From positions 17,498-81,497 of the forward strand of contig JAOUHU010000009.1 of the NCBI GenBank assembly GCA_029884455.1: 64,000 nucleotides of DNA, given 5' to 3'. This stretch comes from Gammaproteobacteria bacterium. Its GTDB lineage: Bacteria; Pseudomonadota; Gammaproteobacteria; Steroidobacterales; Woeseiaceae. A program made the translations under genes and the position numbers. Below, in pieces: positions 31,943 to 42,702 of this stretch. The notes under the pieces were generated by a model. The model did not search any database. It saw only the letters and a list, made by a program, of their open reading frames with translations, and was not told where the DNA came from. Numbering within the stretch: the stretch's first letter is position 1; the number at the start of each line of letters is the position of its first letter.

Positions 31943-32773
31943 TCAGCCTGGCTCGATATTACGCAGCAATTCATTGAGGCTGGTTTTGGCGCGCGTCTTT
32001 TCGTCCACGCGTTTGACAATAACCGCGCAGTACAATGAGTACTTGCCATCCCTGGATGGCAGGTTTCCCGATACCACCACCGACCCCGCCGGTACCCGGC
32101 CGTAGCTTATGCTGCCGCTGTCGCGATCATAAATTCGTGTGCTCTGGCCGATGTACACTCCCATTGAGATCACTGAGCCTTTCTCAACGATAACGCCCTC
32201 GACGATTTCCGAGCGTGCGCCGATAAAACAATTGTCCTCGATGATTGTTGGTGCTGCCTGCACAGGTTCCAGTACACCGCCGATGCCAACGCCACCGGAC
32301 AGGTGCACGTTCTTGCCGATCTGGGCACAGCTGCCGACGGTGGCCCAGGTATCTACCATGGTGCCGGAATCAACGCGGGCACCGATGTTGACGTAACTCG
32401 GCATCAGCACCACATCCTTGGCGACGAACGCACCGCGACGTACGATGGCATCGGGAACAACGCGCACGCCGTCACGTCGGAAATCGGCGGCCGTGTAGTC
32501 GGCATACTTGAGCGGCACTTTGTCGAAAAACCGGCTGTGCGAGCCGGCCATGACCGCGTTGTCCGTGAGGCGAAAACTCAGTAACACGGCTTTCTTAAGC
32601 CATTGATTCACATGCCAGCCATCGGCTTGCGGTTCTGCAACCCGAACCGTGCCGGCATCGAGCAGCGCCACTGCATCGCGCACCGCCGCGCGAAGCTTCG
32701 CGGCGTCCGCCGCATCGGGCATCTGGCCGCCGTGCTCAAAACCGCGTTCGATGATATCGATCATGTCTTGCAT
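31943..32773 (-). CDS. dapD: 2,3,4,5-tetrahydropyridine-2,6-dicarboxylate N-succinyltransferase
   Basis: [65 protein letters not shown]. Confidence 0.95.
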   Translation of the reverse strand: MQDMIDIIERGFEHGGQMPDAADAAKLRAAVRDAVALLDAGTVRVAEPQADGWHVNQWLKKAVLLSFRLTDNAVMAGSHSRFFDKVPLKYADYTAADFRRDGVRVVPDAIVRRGAFVAKDVVLMPSYVNIGARVDSGTMVDTWATVGSCAQIGKNVHLSGGVGIGGVLEPVQAAPTIIEDNCFIGARSEIVEGVIVEKGSVISMGVYIGQSTRIYDRDSGSISYGRVPAGSVVVSGNLPSRDGKYSLYCAVIVKRVDEKTRAKTSLNELLRNIEPG

Positions 32774-35358
32774 TTATTGTCCAGTTTATCGACTAAAGCG
32801 TTCTGCAGGCGAGTTTTTGCGGATTCATCGAGCGGTTTGCCGGCTTCGTCGCAAATATAAAATACGTCCTCGGCGCGCTCGCCAATGGTCATGATTTTAG
32901 CAGCGTCAATATCGATGCCGAGATCGATAAAGACCTGCCCAACCTTGCTCAGAAGCCCTGGCTGGTCAGCGGCGACCAGGTTCATTACGGTGCGCCCATC
33001 CGGTGTGTTCTTGCCAAATTGCACGCTGGTATTGGTGTTAAACATGCGCAGGCGACGCGGCGCGGTGCGAGTTACCTTCGCTGTCTTCTCGTCGGCTGCG
33101 GTCAGTATGCGCGTTAGCGAGCGGCGAATCTTGCTAAGCCGCGCCTCGTCTATTTCCATGCGCTTGTCCAGCTCCATAAAAATGTAGGTATCGATGCTGT
33201 AGCCATCGGCGATCGGCACGATACGGGCGTCGACGATATTCATTCCCAATTCGTCGAGCACCGCCGTGGCATGCGCAAACGTATGCCGTATTCGCGGTGT
33301 GTAGAGCACCGCCTCGACACCGTCGCCGTTCTCCTGCAGGCGTACATCGACCAGGCTATCGGTGCCCTGGCGATCAGCACGCGCCAGCAGTTCCGTGTGC
33401 CAGACGATTTCATCGCTGCGGTGACGCAGGTAGTAACCGTCGCTGAACAACTTCCAGACCGCGTCGACTTGCTCGCTGCGCATCTTGCGTTCCGCGAGCG
33501 TCTGCTTCGCCTGGGATTTTTTCTCGCTGATCAGCTGCTCGCGATCCATAGGATTTTCCAGGCCGCGGCGTAATGCCCGCTGCGTCAACTCGTACAAGTC
33601 GCCGAACAGCGTCGACTTCCACGAGTTCCACAGCTTCGGATTGGTGCCCCGCACGTCGGCGACCGTGAGCACATACAGGTAATCGAGGTGCAGCGGATCG
33701 CGGACCAGCGATGCAAACTCGTCGATTACGGCCGGGTCGCCGAGGTCTTTTTTCTGTGCGGTGGTCGACAGGATCAAATGATTGCGTACCAGCCAGGCAA
33801 CGACGCGAGCGTCGTATTCACTCATGCCGTGTTCAAGGCAAAACGCCTCCGCGTCAACGGCACCCAGTTCGGAGTGATCGCCACCCCGACCCTTGGCAAT
33901 GTCGTGAAACAGGCCGCCGAGGTAGGCAATTTCCGGTTTCTCAAACGACTGCATGATCTTGCTGCAGCGCGGATACTCGTGATCGAAACGCGACAAGGCA
34001 AAGCGGCGCAAGTTGCTGACCACGAACAAGGTGTGTTCGTCTACCGTATAGGCGTGAAACAGGTCGTACTGCATGCGACCAACGATCCGGCCGAATGACG
34101 GTATGTACAGGCCGAGTACGCCATAAAGATTCATGCGCCTGAGTTCGTGAGTGACGCCGGCCGGGGCCCGCAGGATGGCAAGGAACAGGCGATGATTCCG
34201 CGGGTTCTGCCGGAACTCTTCATCGATCAGGTGCAGATTGCGCTTGATCAGGCCGACCGTATAGGCGCTGACACCGCGAATTTCCGGATTTTGCTGCAGT
34301 AGCAGGAACAGTTCGAGCAAGGCGGATGGATCGCGCCGGAAGACTCGGTCATCGACCGTCTGCAGATAGCCGTTCTTCACCTGGAATCGCTGGTTTAGCG
34401 GCACTGGCTCGGCCGACGGGTCCATCAGGATTGCTTCTTCGAACAGCTGCAACAACATTTCGTTGAGACGGCTCAGGTCCATCACGGTGCGGTAGTAGCG
34501 CTGCATCAGTTGTTCGACCGCCAATGTGTAGCGAGCATCTTCGTAACCGAGCATTTTCGCCAGGTTGATCTGGTGATCGAACAGCAACCGGTCCTCGCGC
34601 CGGCCGGTCAGGATATGCAGGGCAAAGCGGATGCGCCACAGGAACTGCTGGCCTTCGTGCAGGCGCCGGACCTGGCCCGGCGTCAGGAACCGGTGTTGTA
34701 CCAGCTCGGCCAGTGTGTCCACGCCGAAATAACGCTTCGCCACCCAGCCAATCATCTGGATATCCCTGAGTCCACCAGGGCTGCTCTTGACGTTGGGTTC
34801 CAGCTTGTACGCGGAATCGTCGTAGCGATGATGGCGCTCGATCTGCTCCTTGCGCTTTTCAGCAAAGAATTTCGCGGGCGGCCAGATCCTGTCGGCCGCG
34901 ATCGCTGCCTGCATGTCGATATAGAGCTCCGCCGGACCCGTAATCAAGCGCGACTCCATGAGCGTCGTGACCACCGTGAGGTCGGCCTTGGCCTCGTCAT
35001 GGCATTGCGCCACGGTGCGGGCGCTTTGGCCGATCTCCAGGCCGACGTCCCACAAGGCGGTGATGAAATTTGACAGTTGCGCCTTGCAGGTGTCGGAAAA
35101 CTTTTTCGGCAGCAGTACAAGAATATCGACGTCGGAATAGGGGTGCAGCTCGCCGCGGCCATAGCCGCCGACCGCGACCAGGGCAGCCGTGCCGACACAG
35201 TCCGGCGCGTATTCTTGCCAGAGCTGGGTCACGATCGAGTCAACCACGGCTGCACGCTCATGCACCAGCACAACAACCGACTCGCCGGCCAGGAATCGGG
35301 CTCGAATATCGGCGTTGGCAGCGTCCAGCTCGGCGCGATTCGTGACTAAATAACTCAT
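32761..35358 (-). CDS. glnD: Bifunctional uridylyltransferase/uridylyl-removing enzyme (PII)
   Basis: [19 protein letters not shown] nucleotidyltransferase motif, HTLFVV...[19 protein letters not shown] domain, two ACT-like regions; dapD-glnD-map synteny. Confidence 0.95.
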   Translation of the reverse strand: MSYLVTNRAELDAANADIRARFLAGESVVVLVHERAAVVDSIVTQLWQEYAPDCVGTAALVAVGGYGRGELHPYSDVDILVLLPKKFSDTCKAQLSNFITALWDVGLEIGQSARTVAQCHDEAKADLTVVTTLMESRLITGPAELYIDMQAAIAADRIWPPAKFFAEKRKEQIERHHRYDDSAYKLEPNVKSSPGGLRDIQMIGWVAKRYFGVDTLAELVQHRFLTPGQVRRLHEGQQFLWRIRFALHILTGRREDRLLFDHQINLAKMLGYEDARYTLAVEQLMQRYYRTVMDLSRLNEMLLQLFEEAILMDPSAEPVPLNQRFQVKNGYLQTVDDRVFRRDPSALLELFLLLQQNPEIRGVSAYTVGLIKRNLHLIDEEFRQNPRNHRLFLAILRAPAGVTHELRRMNLYGVLGLYIPSFGRIVGRMQYDLFHAYTVDEHTLFVVSNLRRFALSRFDHEYPRCSKIMQSFEKPEIAYLGGLFHDIAKGRGGDHSELGAVDAEAFCLEHGMSEYDARVVAWLVRNHLILSTTAQKKDLGDPAVIDEFASLVRDPLHLDYLYVLTVADVRGTNPKLWNSWKSTLFGDLYELTQRALRRGLENPMDREQLISEKKSQAKQTLAERKMRSEQVDAVWKLFSDGYYLRHRSDEIVWHTELLARADRQGTDSLVDVRLQENGDGVEAVLYTPRIRHTFAHATAVLDELGMNIVDARIVPIADGYSIDTYIFMELDKRMEIDEARLSKIRRSLTRILTAADEKTAKVTRTAPRRLRMFNTNTSVQFGKNTPDGRTVMNLVAADQPGLLSKVGQVFIDLGIDIDAAKIMTIGERAEDVFYICDEAGKPLDESAKTRLQNALVDKLDNKCKT

Positions 35359-35376
35359 TGAAATATCAAGCTAAAA

Positions 35377-36141
35377 TTATCTATCAGCGGAGCCAAGCGT
35401 GAGTACCTCGTAGCCGGTTTCGGTCACCAGCACGGTGTGCTCCCACTGTGCCGACAAACTGTGGTCCTTGGTGACCACGGTCCAGCCATCGGGCAGCAGT
35501 TTTACCGCCGCCTTGCCGGCATTCACCATGGGTTCCACGGTCAGCGTCATACCTGCCTTGAGCTCAAGTCCGGTACCGGCTGAACCGTAGTGCAAAACCT
35601 GCGGGTCCTCGTGAAATACGCGGCCGATACCATGGCCGCAGTACTCACGGACGACCGAAAACCGGTTTTTTTCCACGTGCTTCTGAATTGCCGCACCAAC
35701 ATCGCCGAGCCGTTTGCCTGCGGCGAGCTCCGCAATGCCCAGCCACATACCCTCAAACGAAACATCCGACAAGCGCTGCGCCTGTACGCTGGGCTTGCCT
35801 ACAAAGTACATGCGGCTGGTATCGCCATGAAATCCATCCTTGATTACCGTAACGTCGATATTCACCACGTCGCCGCTCTTCAGCGTGCGTTCGCCGGGGA
35901 TTCCGTGGCAGACCACGTGATTCACCGAGGTACAGATTGATTTGGGGAAGCCGCGATAGTTGAGCGGTGCCGGAACGGCCTTCTGCACTTCGACAATATA
36001 GTCATGACAGATCGTATCCAGCTGCCCGGTAGTCACGCCGGCCTGCACGTATGCGCCGATCATGTCCAGCACGTCGGCCGCCAGGCGGCCCGCGACACGC
36101 ATTTTGTCCTGTTCTTCAGCTGTTTTGATCGTAACTGTCAT
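35377..36141 (-). CDS. map: Methionine aminopeptidase type I
   Basis: [60 protein letters not shown]. Confidence 0.96.
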   Translation of the reverse strand: MTVTIKTAEEQDKMRVAGRLAADVLDMIGAYVQAGVTTGQLDTICHDYIVEVQKAVPAPLNYRGFPKSICTSVNHVVCHGIPGERTLKSGDVVNIDVTVIKDGFHGDTSRMYFVGKPSVQAQRLSDVSFEGMWLGIAELAAGKRLGDVGAAIQKHVEKNRFSVVREYCGHGIGRVFHEDPQVLHYGSAGTGLELKAGMTLTVEPMVNAGKAAVKLLPDGWTVVTKDHSLSAQWEHTVLVTETGYEVLTLGSADR

Positions 36142-36155
36142 CGTGCGCTCAAAAA

Positions 36156-36224
36156 GGGGTCAGAGCCCTTTTTCTACCACATATGGGTTACGCCCATATC
36201 TGGGAAAAAAAGGGCTCTGACCCC
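36156..36224. repeat. Palindromic repeat copy 2 (18-bp perfect arms, inner 7-bp palindrome ATATGGG/CCCATAT)
   Basis: GGGGTCAGAGCCCTTTTT (36156-36173) / AAAAAGGGCTCTGACCCC (36207-36224); same core as copy at 7686-7723. Confidence 0.9.
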
Positions 36225-36250
36225 GGTCGGTTTATGTAGTGGCAAGGCCA

Positions 36251-36279
36251 TTGTTGCTAGCGACCGGCTATGGTATAAA
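36251..36279 (+). promoter_or_regulatory. Sigma70-type promoter for rpsB-tsf
   Basis: TTGTTG (36251-36256), 17-bp spacer, TATAAA (36274-36279), then GC-rich GCGCGCGCC discriminator. Confidence 0.65.
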
Positions 36280-36308
36280 GCGCGCGCCCTAGAGGCAATT
36301 AATCCACA

Positions 36309-36370
36309 CGAACACCGTCACGTCACGCTGGGTGCCCCACCAAAAAAGGGGTTGCGAGTCGGGGTGTTCG
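36309..36370 (+). promoter_or_regulatory. Structured rpsB 5' leader (likely S2 autoregulatory leader)
   Basis: CGAACACC (36309-36316) pairs with GGTGTTCG (36363-36370), internal CCCC(ACC)AAAAAAGGGG hairpin; position matches known rpsB leader control in Gammaproteobacteria. Confidence 0.5.
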
Positions 36371-36393
36371 GAGGCCTAACCCGGAGAAATAAC

Positions 36394-37386
36394 ATGGCAG
36401 ACGTATCCATGCGCCAGATGCTTGAGGCTGGCGTGCATTTTGGTCACCAGACCCGTTACTGGAACCCGAAGATGGCACCCTACATCTTTGGTGAACGTAA
36501 CAAGATTCATATCATCAATCTTGAAAAGAGCCTGCCCATGGCTCGTGAAGCCGCTGCATTCGTCAAAGCGACGATTGCCGATGGCGGCAAAGTCCTGTTT
36601 GTCGGCACCAAGCGCGCCGCGCGCGAGTCGATGCGCAATCACGCTGTGCGCTGCGGCATGCCATTTGTCAGCTATCGCTGGCTCGGTGGCATGCTGACGA
36701 ACTACAAGACCATTCGCCAGTCCGTGAAGCGACTGATGACGCTGGAGAAAATGGCGGAAGAGGGCGGTTTTGAAGGCCTCACCAAGAAGGAAGTGCTGGG
36801 TCTGAGTCGCGAGCAGGAAAAGCTTGAGCGCAGTCTTGGCGGCATCAAGGAAATGCCCTCTTTGCCCGACGCCCTTTTTGTTGTCGACGTTGATCACGAA
36901 GACATAGCAGTTCGGGAAGCACGCAAGCTCGGTATCCCGGTAGTCGCCATTGTTGATACCAATTGTTCGCCGGAGGGCGTGGATTACATCATTCCGGGTA
37001 ATGACGACGCGATGCGCGCGATCGAGCTGTACGCCGGCATGATTGCCGATGCGGTGCTGGACGGTAAGGCATCGCTGCCTGAAGTTGCCCTGGGTGAGGA
37101 CGAGTTCGTGGAACTGGACTCCGAGGGCAACGTCAAGAAGGCCGCCGGGCGGAAGAAAAAACCGGCAAAGAAGGCGACGATCAAGAAGAAAGTCGCTGCC
37201 CGACCTGCAATCGATATGGCCGAGGCGGCGGCGCCAGTCGACGCAGAAGATGCTGCCGAGGCGAAAGTAGCGGCCAGGCCCGAGGCACCGGCGAAGAAGA
37301 CTACCAAGAAGGCCGGCAAGACAACCACAAAGAAGACCGCCAAAAAGTCCGTCAGGAAAGCGGATGGAGATGGCGATGACGATTAA
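36394..37386 (+). CDS. rpsB: 30S ribosomal protein S2 with Lys/Ala-rich C-terminal extension
   Basis: [45 protein letters not shown]; 330 aa with tail [17 protein letters not shown]...[30 protein letters not shown]. Confidence 0.97.
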   Translation: MADVSMRQMLEAGVHFGHQTRYWNPKMAPYIFGERNKIHIINLEKSLPMAREAAAFVKATIADGGKVLFVGTKRAARESMRNHAVRCGMPFVSYRWLGGMLTNYKTIRQSVKRLMTLEKMAEEGGFEGLTKKEVLGLSREQEKLERSLGGIKEMPSLPDALFVVDVDHEDIAVREARKLGIPVVAIVDTNCSPEGVDYIIPGNDDAMRAIELYAGMIADAVLDGKASLPEVALGEDEFVELDSEGNVKKAAGRKKKPAKKATIKKKVAARPAIDMAEAAAPVDAEDAAEAKVAARPEAPAKKTTKKAGKTTTKKTAKKSVRKADGDGDDD

Positions 37387-38251
37387 TGCTGCGCTCGTCA
37401 AGGAGCTGCGTGAGCGTACCGGTGCCGGCATGATGGAATGCAAAAAAGCACTGGTTGAGGCGAGCGGGGATCTGGATGCCGCGGCGGAAGTGTTGCGGAT
37501 CTCCGGCCAGGCGAAGGCTGACAAGAAGGCCAGCCGCATTGCTGCCGAAGGCCGGGTGGTTGTGGCGGAGGGCAATAACGAAGCCGTCATTGTGGAGATC
37601 AACTCCGAAACCGACTTCGTTGCGAAAGACGAAAATTTTGTCGCGTTCGCCGATGCAGTTGCAGCAGTTGCGCTGCAGTCGGACGCCAGGGACGTGGTCG
37701 AGCTGGTTGAGCAAGAACTCGCTGATGGCAACACTGTCGAAACCGCCCGCACGGAACTGATCGCGAAAGTTGGCGAGAACATCAGCGTGCGCCGCATGGC
37801 ACGCGTCGCATCCAGCGGCGTAATCGGCAGCTACTTGCACGGCGCCCGCATTGGCACGCTTGTAGCGCTGCAGGGTGGCAGCGCGGAATTGGCGCGCGAT
37901 CTCGCAATGCATGTCGCGGCCAGCAATCCGCAGTGTATCGATGAGTCCGGAGTGCCTGAGGCGGTACTTGAATCGGAACGCCGCATCGAGACGGAGAAGG
38001 CGCAGGGTTCCGGCAAGCCGGCCGAAATCATCGCAAAGATGGTGTCCGGCCGGATCAACAAGTTCCTCAAGGAAATAACCCTGCTGGGCCAGCCCTTCGT
38101 CAAGGATCCGGATACCAGCGTTGCCAAGCTGCTGGCGGCAGCCAATGCCACTGTGACCGCGTTCGTGCGCTTCGAGGTTGGCGAAGGCATCGAAAAAAAG
38201 GTCGACAATTTTGTCGAAGAGGTCATGGCCCAGGTCAAGGGTGCGCGCTGA
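37376..38251 (+). CDS. tsf: Elongation factor Ts (start 37370 or 37376, overlapping rpsB end)
   Basis: [55 protein letters not shown]. Confidence 0.96.
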   Translation: MTINAALVKELRERTGAGMMECKKALVEASGDLDAAAEVLRISGQAKADKKASRIAAEGRVVVAEGNNEAVIVEINSETDFVAKDENFVAFADAVAAVALQSDARDVVELVEQELADGNTVETARTELIAKVGENISVRRMARVASSGVIGSYLHGARIGTLVALQGGSAELARDLAMHVAASNPQCIDESGVPEAVLESERRIETEKAQGSGKPAEIIAKMVSGRINKFLKEITLLGQPFVKDPDTSVAKLLAAANATVTAFVRFEVGEGIEKKVDNFVEEVMAQVKGAR

Positions 38252-38372
38252 GGTTTCTCGCTTAAGCTATTGATTTAATAGAGACCAGTAACAGCGAATA
38301 CGCTAGAATAACGGCCGCCCCGGGGGTTACCAAAGCGCCCGGCAGTCGTTTCACAACAGAGAAGGCTTGCTG

Positions 38373-39095
38373 ATGAGTGATTCCCCGGTCCGGTACCGTC
38401 GCGTCCTGCTAAAGCTTAGCGGCGAAGCATTGATGGGTGACCTGGACTACGGAATCGAGCCGCAGGTAATTCAACGCATGGCCGCCGAGATCGCAACGGT
38501 GCAGAAGACCGGCATCGAAATTGCGATCGTCATCGGTGGTGGCAATATCTTTCGTGGCGCAGGCCTTGCGCGCGCCGGTATGGACCGCGTTACCGGCGAT
38601 TACATGGGCATGCTGGCAACCGTCATGAATGCGCTCGCCATTCAGGATGCGCTCGAGTCCAAAGGCGTTTTTGCACGCGTCATGTCCGCGTTGCAGATTC
38701 ACGACGTCTGCGAAGACTATATCCGGCGCCGCGCCGTGCGCCACCTTGAGAAAGGGCGCGTGGTGATTATGGCGGCCGGTACTGGCAATCCGTTTTTCAC
38801 GACTGACACGGCGGCAAGCCTGCGTGCTATCGAAATTGGTGCCGATATTTTGCTCAAGGCCACCAAGGTGAACGGGGTCTACGATTCGGACCCGGTGACC
38901 AACCTTCGCGCCAAACACTATAAGACGGTGAGTTTTGATACCGTGCTTGCTGACAAACTGATGGTCATGGACGCGACAGCAATTGTGATGTGTCGCGACA
39001 ACTGCCTGCCGTTGCGGGTATTCGATCTCACGCGTGAAAATGCCTTGGTCGAAGCCATGTCCGGTCGGGAAATCGGCACCCTGGTGACCGCCTGA
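38373..39095 (+). CDS. pyrH: UMP kinase
   Basis: [41 protein letters not shown]. Confidence 0.97.
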   Translation: MSDSPVRYRRVLLKLSGEALMGDLDYGIEPQVIQRMAAEIATVQKTGIEIAIVIGGGNIFRGAGLARAGMDRVTGDYMGMLATVMNALAIQDALESKGVFARVMSALQIHDVCEDYIRRRAVRHLEKGRVVIMAAGTGNPFFTTDTAASLRAIEIGADILLKATKVNGVYDSDPVTNLRAKHYKTVSFDTVLADKLMVMDATAIVMCRDNCLPLRVFDLTRENALVEAMSGREIGTLVTA

Positions 39096-39129
39096 CGGCA
39101 GCAGCAAATATGAATTAGGGGCAAGTATT

Positions 39130-39687
39130 GTGTTGAATGAAATCAAGAAGCAGGCGGCCGATCGCATGGCAAAGAGCGTCGCGGCTCTGAAACTGGAGTT
39201 GACCAAGCTGCGTACAGGTCGGGCACACACCAGTTTGCTGGATCATATAACGGTTGAGTACTACGGCAGCCAGGTGCCGCTGAACCAGGTTGCCAATGTC
39301 GGCGTCGAGGATTCGCGCACGCTCACCGTGTCTCCGTGGGAGAGGAACATGGTGTCAGTGATCGAGAAGGCAATTATGACCTCCGACCTCGGATTGAATC
39401 CTGCATCGGCCGGCAACCTGATCCGTGTGCCGTTGCCGGCGCTGACCGAGGAACGCCGCAAGGACATGATTCGCGTAGTACGCAATGAAGCCGAAGGTGG
39501 TCGTATCGCAATTCGCAATATTCGGCGCGATGCGATCAGCGATATCAAGGAATTGCTCAAGGAAAAGATGATCGGTGAAGACGAGGAGCGTCGCGGTGAA
39601 GACGAGATTCAGACGATCACCAATAAGTATGTCGCCGAGATCGACAAGGTACTGGCCGACAAGGAAGCTGAGTTACTCGAGGTCTAG
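39130..39687 (+). CDS. frr: Ribosome recycling factor (GTG start)
   Basis: [64 protein letters not shown]. Confidence 0.97.
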   Translation: MLNEIKKQAADRMAKSVAALKLELTKLRTGRAHTSLLDHITVEYYGSQVPLNQVANVGVEDSRTLTVSPWERNMVSVIEKAIMTSDLGLNPASAGNLIRVPLPALTEERRKDMIRVVRNEAEGGRIAIRNIRRDAISDIKELLKEKMIGEDEERRGEDEIQTITNKYVAEIDKVLADKEAELLEV

Positions 39688-39714
39688 AAACCTTCCCGGG
39701 TATTGCAGCTCTCA

Positions 39715-40449
39715 ATGACATCAAATCCGAACATTCCCAAGCATGTTGCCGTAATCATGGACGGTAATGGCCGGTGGGCGCGAAAGCGTGGCTTGCCGCG
39801 GCATATGGGGCATCGTTCGGGTGTATCGGCGGTACGCAATATTGTCGAGGTCGCCGCGAAACGTGGTGTTGATTACCTGACACTGTTTGCATTCAGCAGT
39901 GAGAACTGGAACCGGCCACGCGAGGAAGTCAGCAAGTTGATGGGCTTATTTGTCGAAGCTCTGCAACGAGAAGTTGATGAACTGCATCGTAATAATGTAA
40001 GGCTCGAATTTATCGGCGCGCGACAGCAGTTGCAGGCAAAGTTGTGCGACATGATTTCGGCCGCCGAGCGGCAGACGCACGCTAATAACGGCCTGCGCCT
40101 GCAGGTGGCCGTGGCTTACGGCGGTCGCTGGGACATTGTGCAGGCAGCGCAGTCGCTGGCGAAGCAGGTCGCAGCCGGTGAGCTGCAGCCGGGTGCCATT
40201 GACGATGCGGCATTCTCGAACGAGTTGGCACTGAAGGGAGTTCCTGATCCTGATTTGCTCATCCGCACCGGTGGCGAGCAGCGCATCAGCAATTTTCTGC
40301 TGTGGAATCTCGCCTATGCGGAATTGTGGTTTTGCGACACCCTTTGGCCCGATTTCGGCGAGCAGCAGTTCGACAATGCGCTGGAATTTTATGCGCAGCG
40401 TGAACGCCGTTACGGGCATACTGCTGAACAGGTAGAGGCGGCCAGTTGA
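39715..40449 (+). CDS. uppS: Undecaprenyl (isoprenyl) diphosphate synthase
   Basis: HVAVIMDGNGRWARKRGLPRHMGHRSG; LFAFSSENWNRP; LIRTGGEQRISNFLLWNLAYAELWF. Confidence 0.96.
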   Translation: MTSNPNIPKHVAVIMDGNGRWARKRGLPRHMGHRSGVSAVRNIVEVAAKRGVDYLTLFAFSSENWNRPREEVSKLMGLFVEALQREVDELHRNNVRLEFIGARQQLQAKLCDMISAAERQTHANNGLRLQVAVAYGGRWDIVQAAQSLAKQVAAGELQPGAIDDAAFSNELALKGVPDPDLLIRTGGEQRISNFLLWNLAYAELWFCDTLWPDFGEQQFDNALEFYAQRERRYGHTAEQVEAAS

Positions 40450-41231
40450 TGAAGCAGCGAATTCTGACCGCGATAATTGCGTTGGCGATTCTCGGCGTGC
40501 TGTTGTTTTTCTCGCCGCCATTCTTGGTCAGTGCCGTCATTGGCTTGCTGTTGCTTGCAGGCGCTTGGGAATGGTCCGGGTTCCTGGCCAGGCGCAACAA
40601 TACAACGCGTGTCGTATACGTTCTCATGATTGGTGTCCTGATCGTCGCCATGACGACTGTGCCGGCACCACACAAGGAAATAATTTTGATGTTCAGCCTC
40701 GCCTGGTGGGCGATTGCGCTGTTCTGGACGTTTTTTTTTCCGACACCGATTGCCGAACCTGTGCGCTGGCTGGTCGGCGTATTGGTGCTGGTGCCGCTGC
40801 ACGCGGCATTGATGCTGTTGTATGCCGCTGGTCCGACTGTCCTGTTGTTCGCGTTGTTGGTTGTCTGGGTTGCGGACAGTGGCGCTTACGCCGCGGGCAA
40901 GACGCTCGGCCGGGTGAAGCTAGCGCCGCAAATCAGCCCGGGCAAGACCTGGGAAGGTGTTATTGGCGGATTGCTTGCGGTCATGTTGTTGATTGGCCTG
41001 CGTTCCTTCAAGGTCGAAACCAATTTCGCCGTGCTGGTGCCGTTTTGCCTCGGCGCTGCTGCTTTGTCGGTAGTCGGTGACCTGACGGTCAGCATGTTCA
41101 AGCGCACCGCTGGCTTGAAAGACAGTGGCACGCTGTTCCCTGGCCACGGTGGCGTGCTGGATCGCATCGACAGCGTGGCTGCCGCAGCACCATTGTTTGC
41201 GCTTGGACTGAAGTGGGCAGGTGTCCAATGA
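40449..41231 (+). CDS. cdsA: Phosphatidate cytidylyltransferase
   Basis: Polytopic; VADSGAYAAGKTLGRVKLAPQISPGKTWEGVIGG, SMFKRTAGLKDSGTLFPGHGGVLDRIDS. Confidence 0.95.
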   Translation: MKQRILTAIIALAILGVLLFFSPPFLVSAVIGLLLLAGAWEWSGFLARRNNTTRVVYVLMIGVLIVAMTTVPAPHKEIILMFSLAWWAIALFWTFFFPTPIAEPVRWLVGVLVLVPLHAALMLLYAAGPTVLLFALLVVWVADSGAYAAGKTLGRVKLAPQISPGKTWEGVIGGLLAVMLLIGLRSFKVETNFAVLVPFCLGAAALSVVGDLTVSMFKRTAGLKDSGTLFPGHGGVLDRIDSVAAAAPLFALGLKWAGVQ

Positions 41232-41348
41232 AGCAATATTCAGTTGCTGTTCAGTTGCGCTGGCTCAGAGTCAGTGCATTGTCGCGGGAACCGGCCGGCT
41301 CGGCCGTGGTCCACTTGTACAGGAAACCAGACGGGGCGTCGATTGCCA

Positions 41349-42692
41349 ATGGGTGACTTGCTGATCAGTTTGCTGGCTTTCATCGTCGCGATAAGCGTGC
41401 TGGTCGCCGTGCACGAATATGGCCACTACATAGTCGGTCGTTGGACCGGCATGAAGGTATTGCGGTTTTCGATTGGCTTTGGCAAGCCGATCGTCAGCTG
41501 GGTGCGCGGCAAAGATCGCACCGAGTATTGCCTGTCCGCGATTCCGCTTGGCGGCTATGTGCGATTTCTCGACGGTCGCGAAGGCCCGGTGTCGCCGGAA
41601 GACCAGGGGCGTGCGTTTGATCATCGTCCTGTCGCCGCCCGTATCGCAGTCCTGTTAGCAGGCCCGGCATTCAATTTCCTGTTCGCTATCCTTGCCTACT
41701 GGGTGATTTTCGCGAGCGGCGTGCCGACGCTGTTGCCCGCGGTCGGTGAGGTCGCGCCCGGATCACATGCGGCCCGTGCCGGATTGCAGACCGGTGACCG
41801 TATTCTCGCGGTGGGTAACGCGAATACCGGCGACTGGGAAACGGCGCTGGTTGGGATGCTTGATCAGATGATCAGCGGTGGCGACATAACGTTGACCTTG
41901 CGTAATGACGCTGGCGTGCAGCGTTCCGCGACACTTGTCGTCGGCAGTGACGCGGCGCGGCTGACCGAACCGGGCATGTTGTTTGACGGTCTCGGCTTCG
42001 TCCCCTGGCAACCGCCGGCCGTGATTGCGAATGTTACGCCGGGCGGCGCCGCCAGCGAAGTTGATCTTGTTGCCGGTGACCGGGTAATTGCCGTTGCCGG
42101 TAGCCCGGTGCGTACCGCGGATGACCTGATCCGCGAGGTGTCGTCACGGCCCGGCGAAACGGTTGCCCTGCAATATTATCGTGACCAGGAGTTGCGGGAT
42201 GTTGACATCACTATCCGCGCAGAAACCACGCAGCAGGGAGTGATCGGTCGCATCGGCGTTGCCGTCAGCAGCGATTATGGCGATCTTGCCTACTTGCGCA
42301 AGTTCGGCCCGCTGGCCGCCGTGAGTGAGTCTGTTGAGAAGACCTGGGCGACGATGACCTTCACGGTCCGCATGCTGGGGCGAATGGTGACTGGCGATGT
42401 CTCGTTGCGGAACATTAGCGGGCCTATCAAGATTGCGGAATATGCCGGCGACTCCGCGGCACGCGGCAGCCGCGAATTTTTGACATTTCTGGCGCTGGTC
42501 AGTATCAGCCTCGGCATTCTCAATCTGCTGCCTGTGCCAGTACTTGATGGCGGGCAGATCGTATTCCAGACCGTCGAGCTGCTCAAAGGCAGCCCGGTTT
42601 CGGAACGCTCGCAAATTCTCGGCCAGCAGTTCGGTATCGTTGCCTTGATATTGCTGATGAGCTTCGCGTTTTACAACGACTTGACGGGATAG
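41349..42692 (+). CDS. rseP: RIP metalloprotease RseP
   Basis: VAVHEYGHYIVGRWTGMKVLRFSIGFG, PDZ regions, NLLPVPVLDGGQIVF. Confidence 0.95.
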   Translation: MGDLLISLLAFIVAISVLVAVHEYGHYIVGRWTGMKVLRFSIGFGKPIVSWVRGKDRTEYCLSAIPLGGYVRFLDGREGPVSPEDQGRAFDHRPVAARIAVLLAGPAFNFLFAILAYWVIFASGVPTLLPAVGEVAPGSHAARAGLQTGDRILAVGNANTGDWETALVGMLDQMISGGDITLTLRNDAGVQRSATLVVGSDAARLTEPGMLFDGLGFVPWQPPAVIANVTPGGAASEVDLVAGDRVIAVAGSPVRTADDLIREVSSRPGETVALQYYRDQELRDVDITIRAETTQQGVIGRIGVAVSSDYGDLAYLRKFGPLAAVSESVEKTWATMTFTVRMLGRMVTGDVSLRNISGPIKIAEYAGDSAARGSREFLTFLALVSISLGILNLLPVPVLDGGQIVFQTVELLKGSPVSERSQILGQQFGIVALILLMSFAFYNDLTG

Positions 42693-42702
42693 CGGTATTG
42701 CA

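Noticed and set aside
36376-37797. 473-aa reverse ORF opposite rpsB/tsf
   Set aside because: rpsB and tsf are unambiguous; reverse frame is an antisense artefact.
41228-41359. 43-codon ORF after cdsA as a real small gene
   Set aside because: No RBS or domain evidence, and it overlaps the rseP start; treated only as a possible dxr scar.
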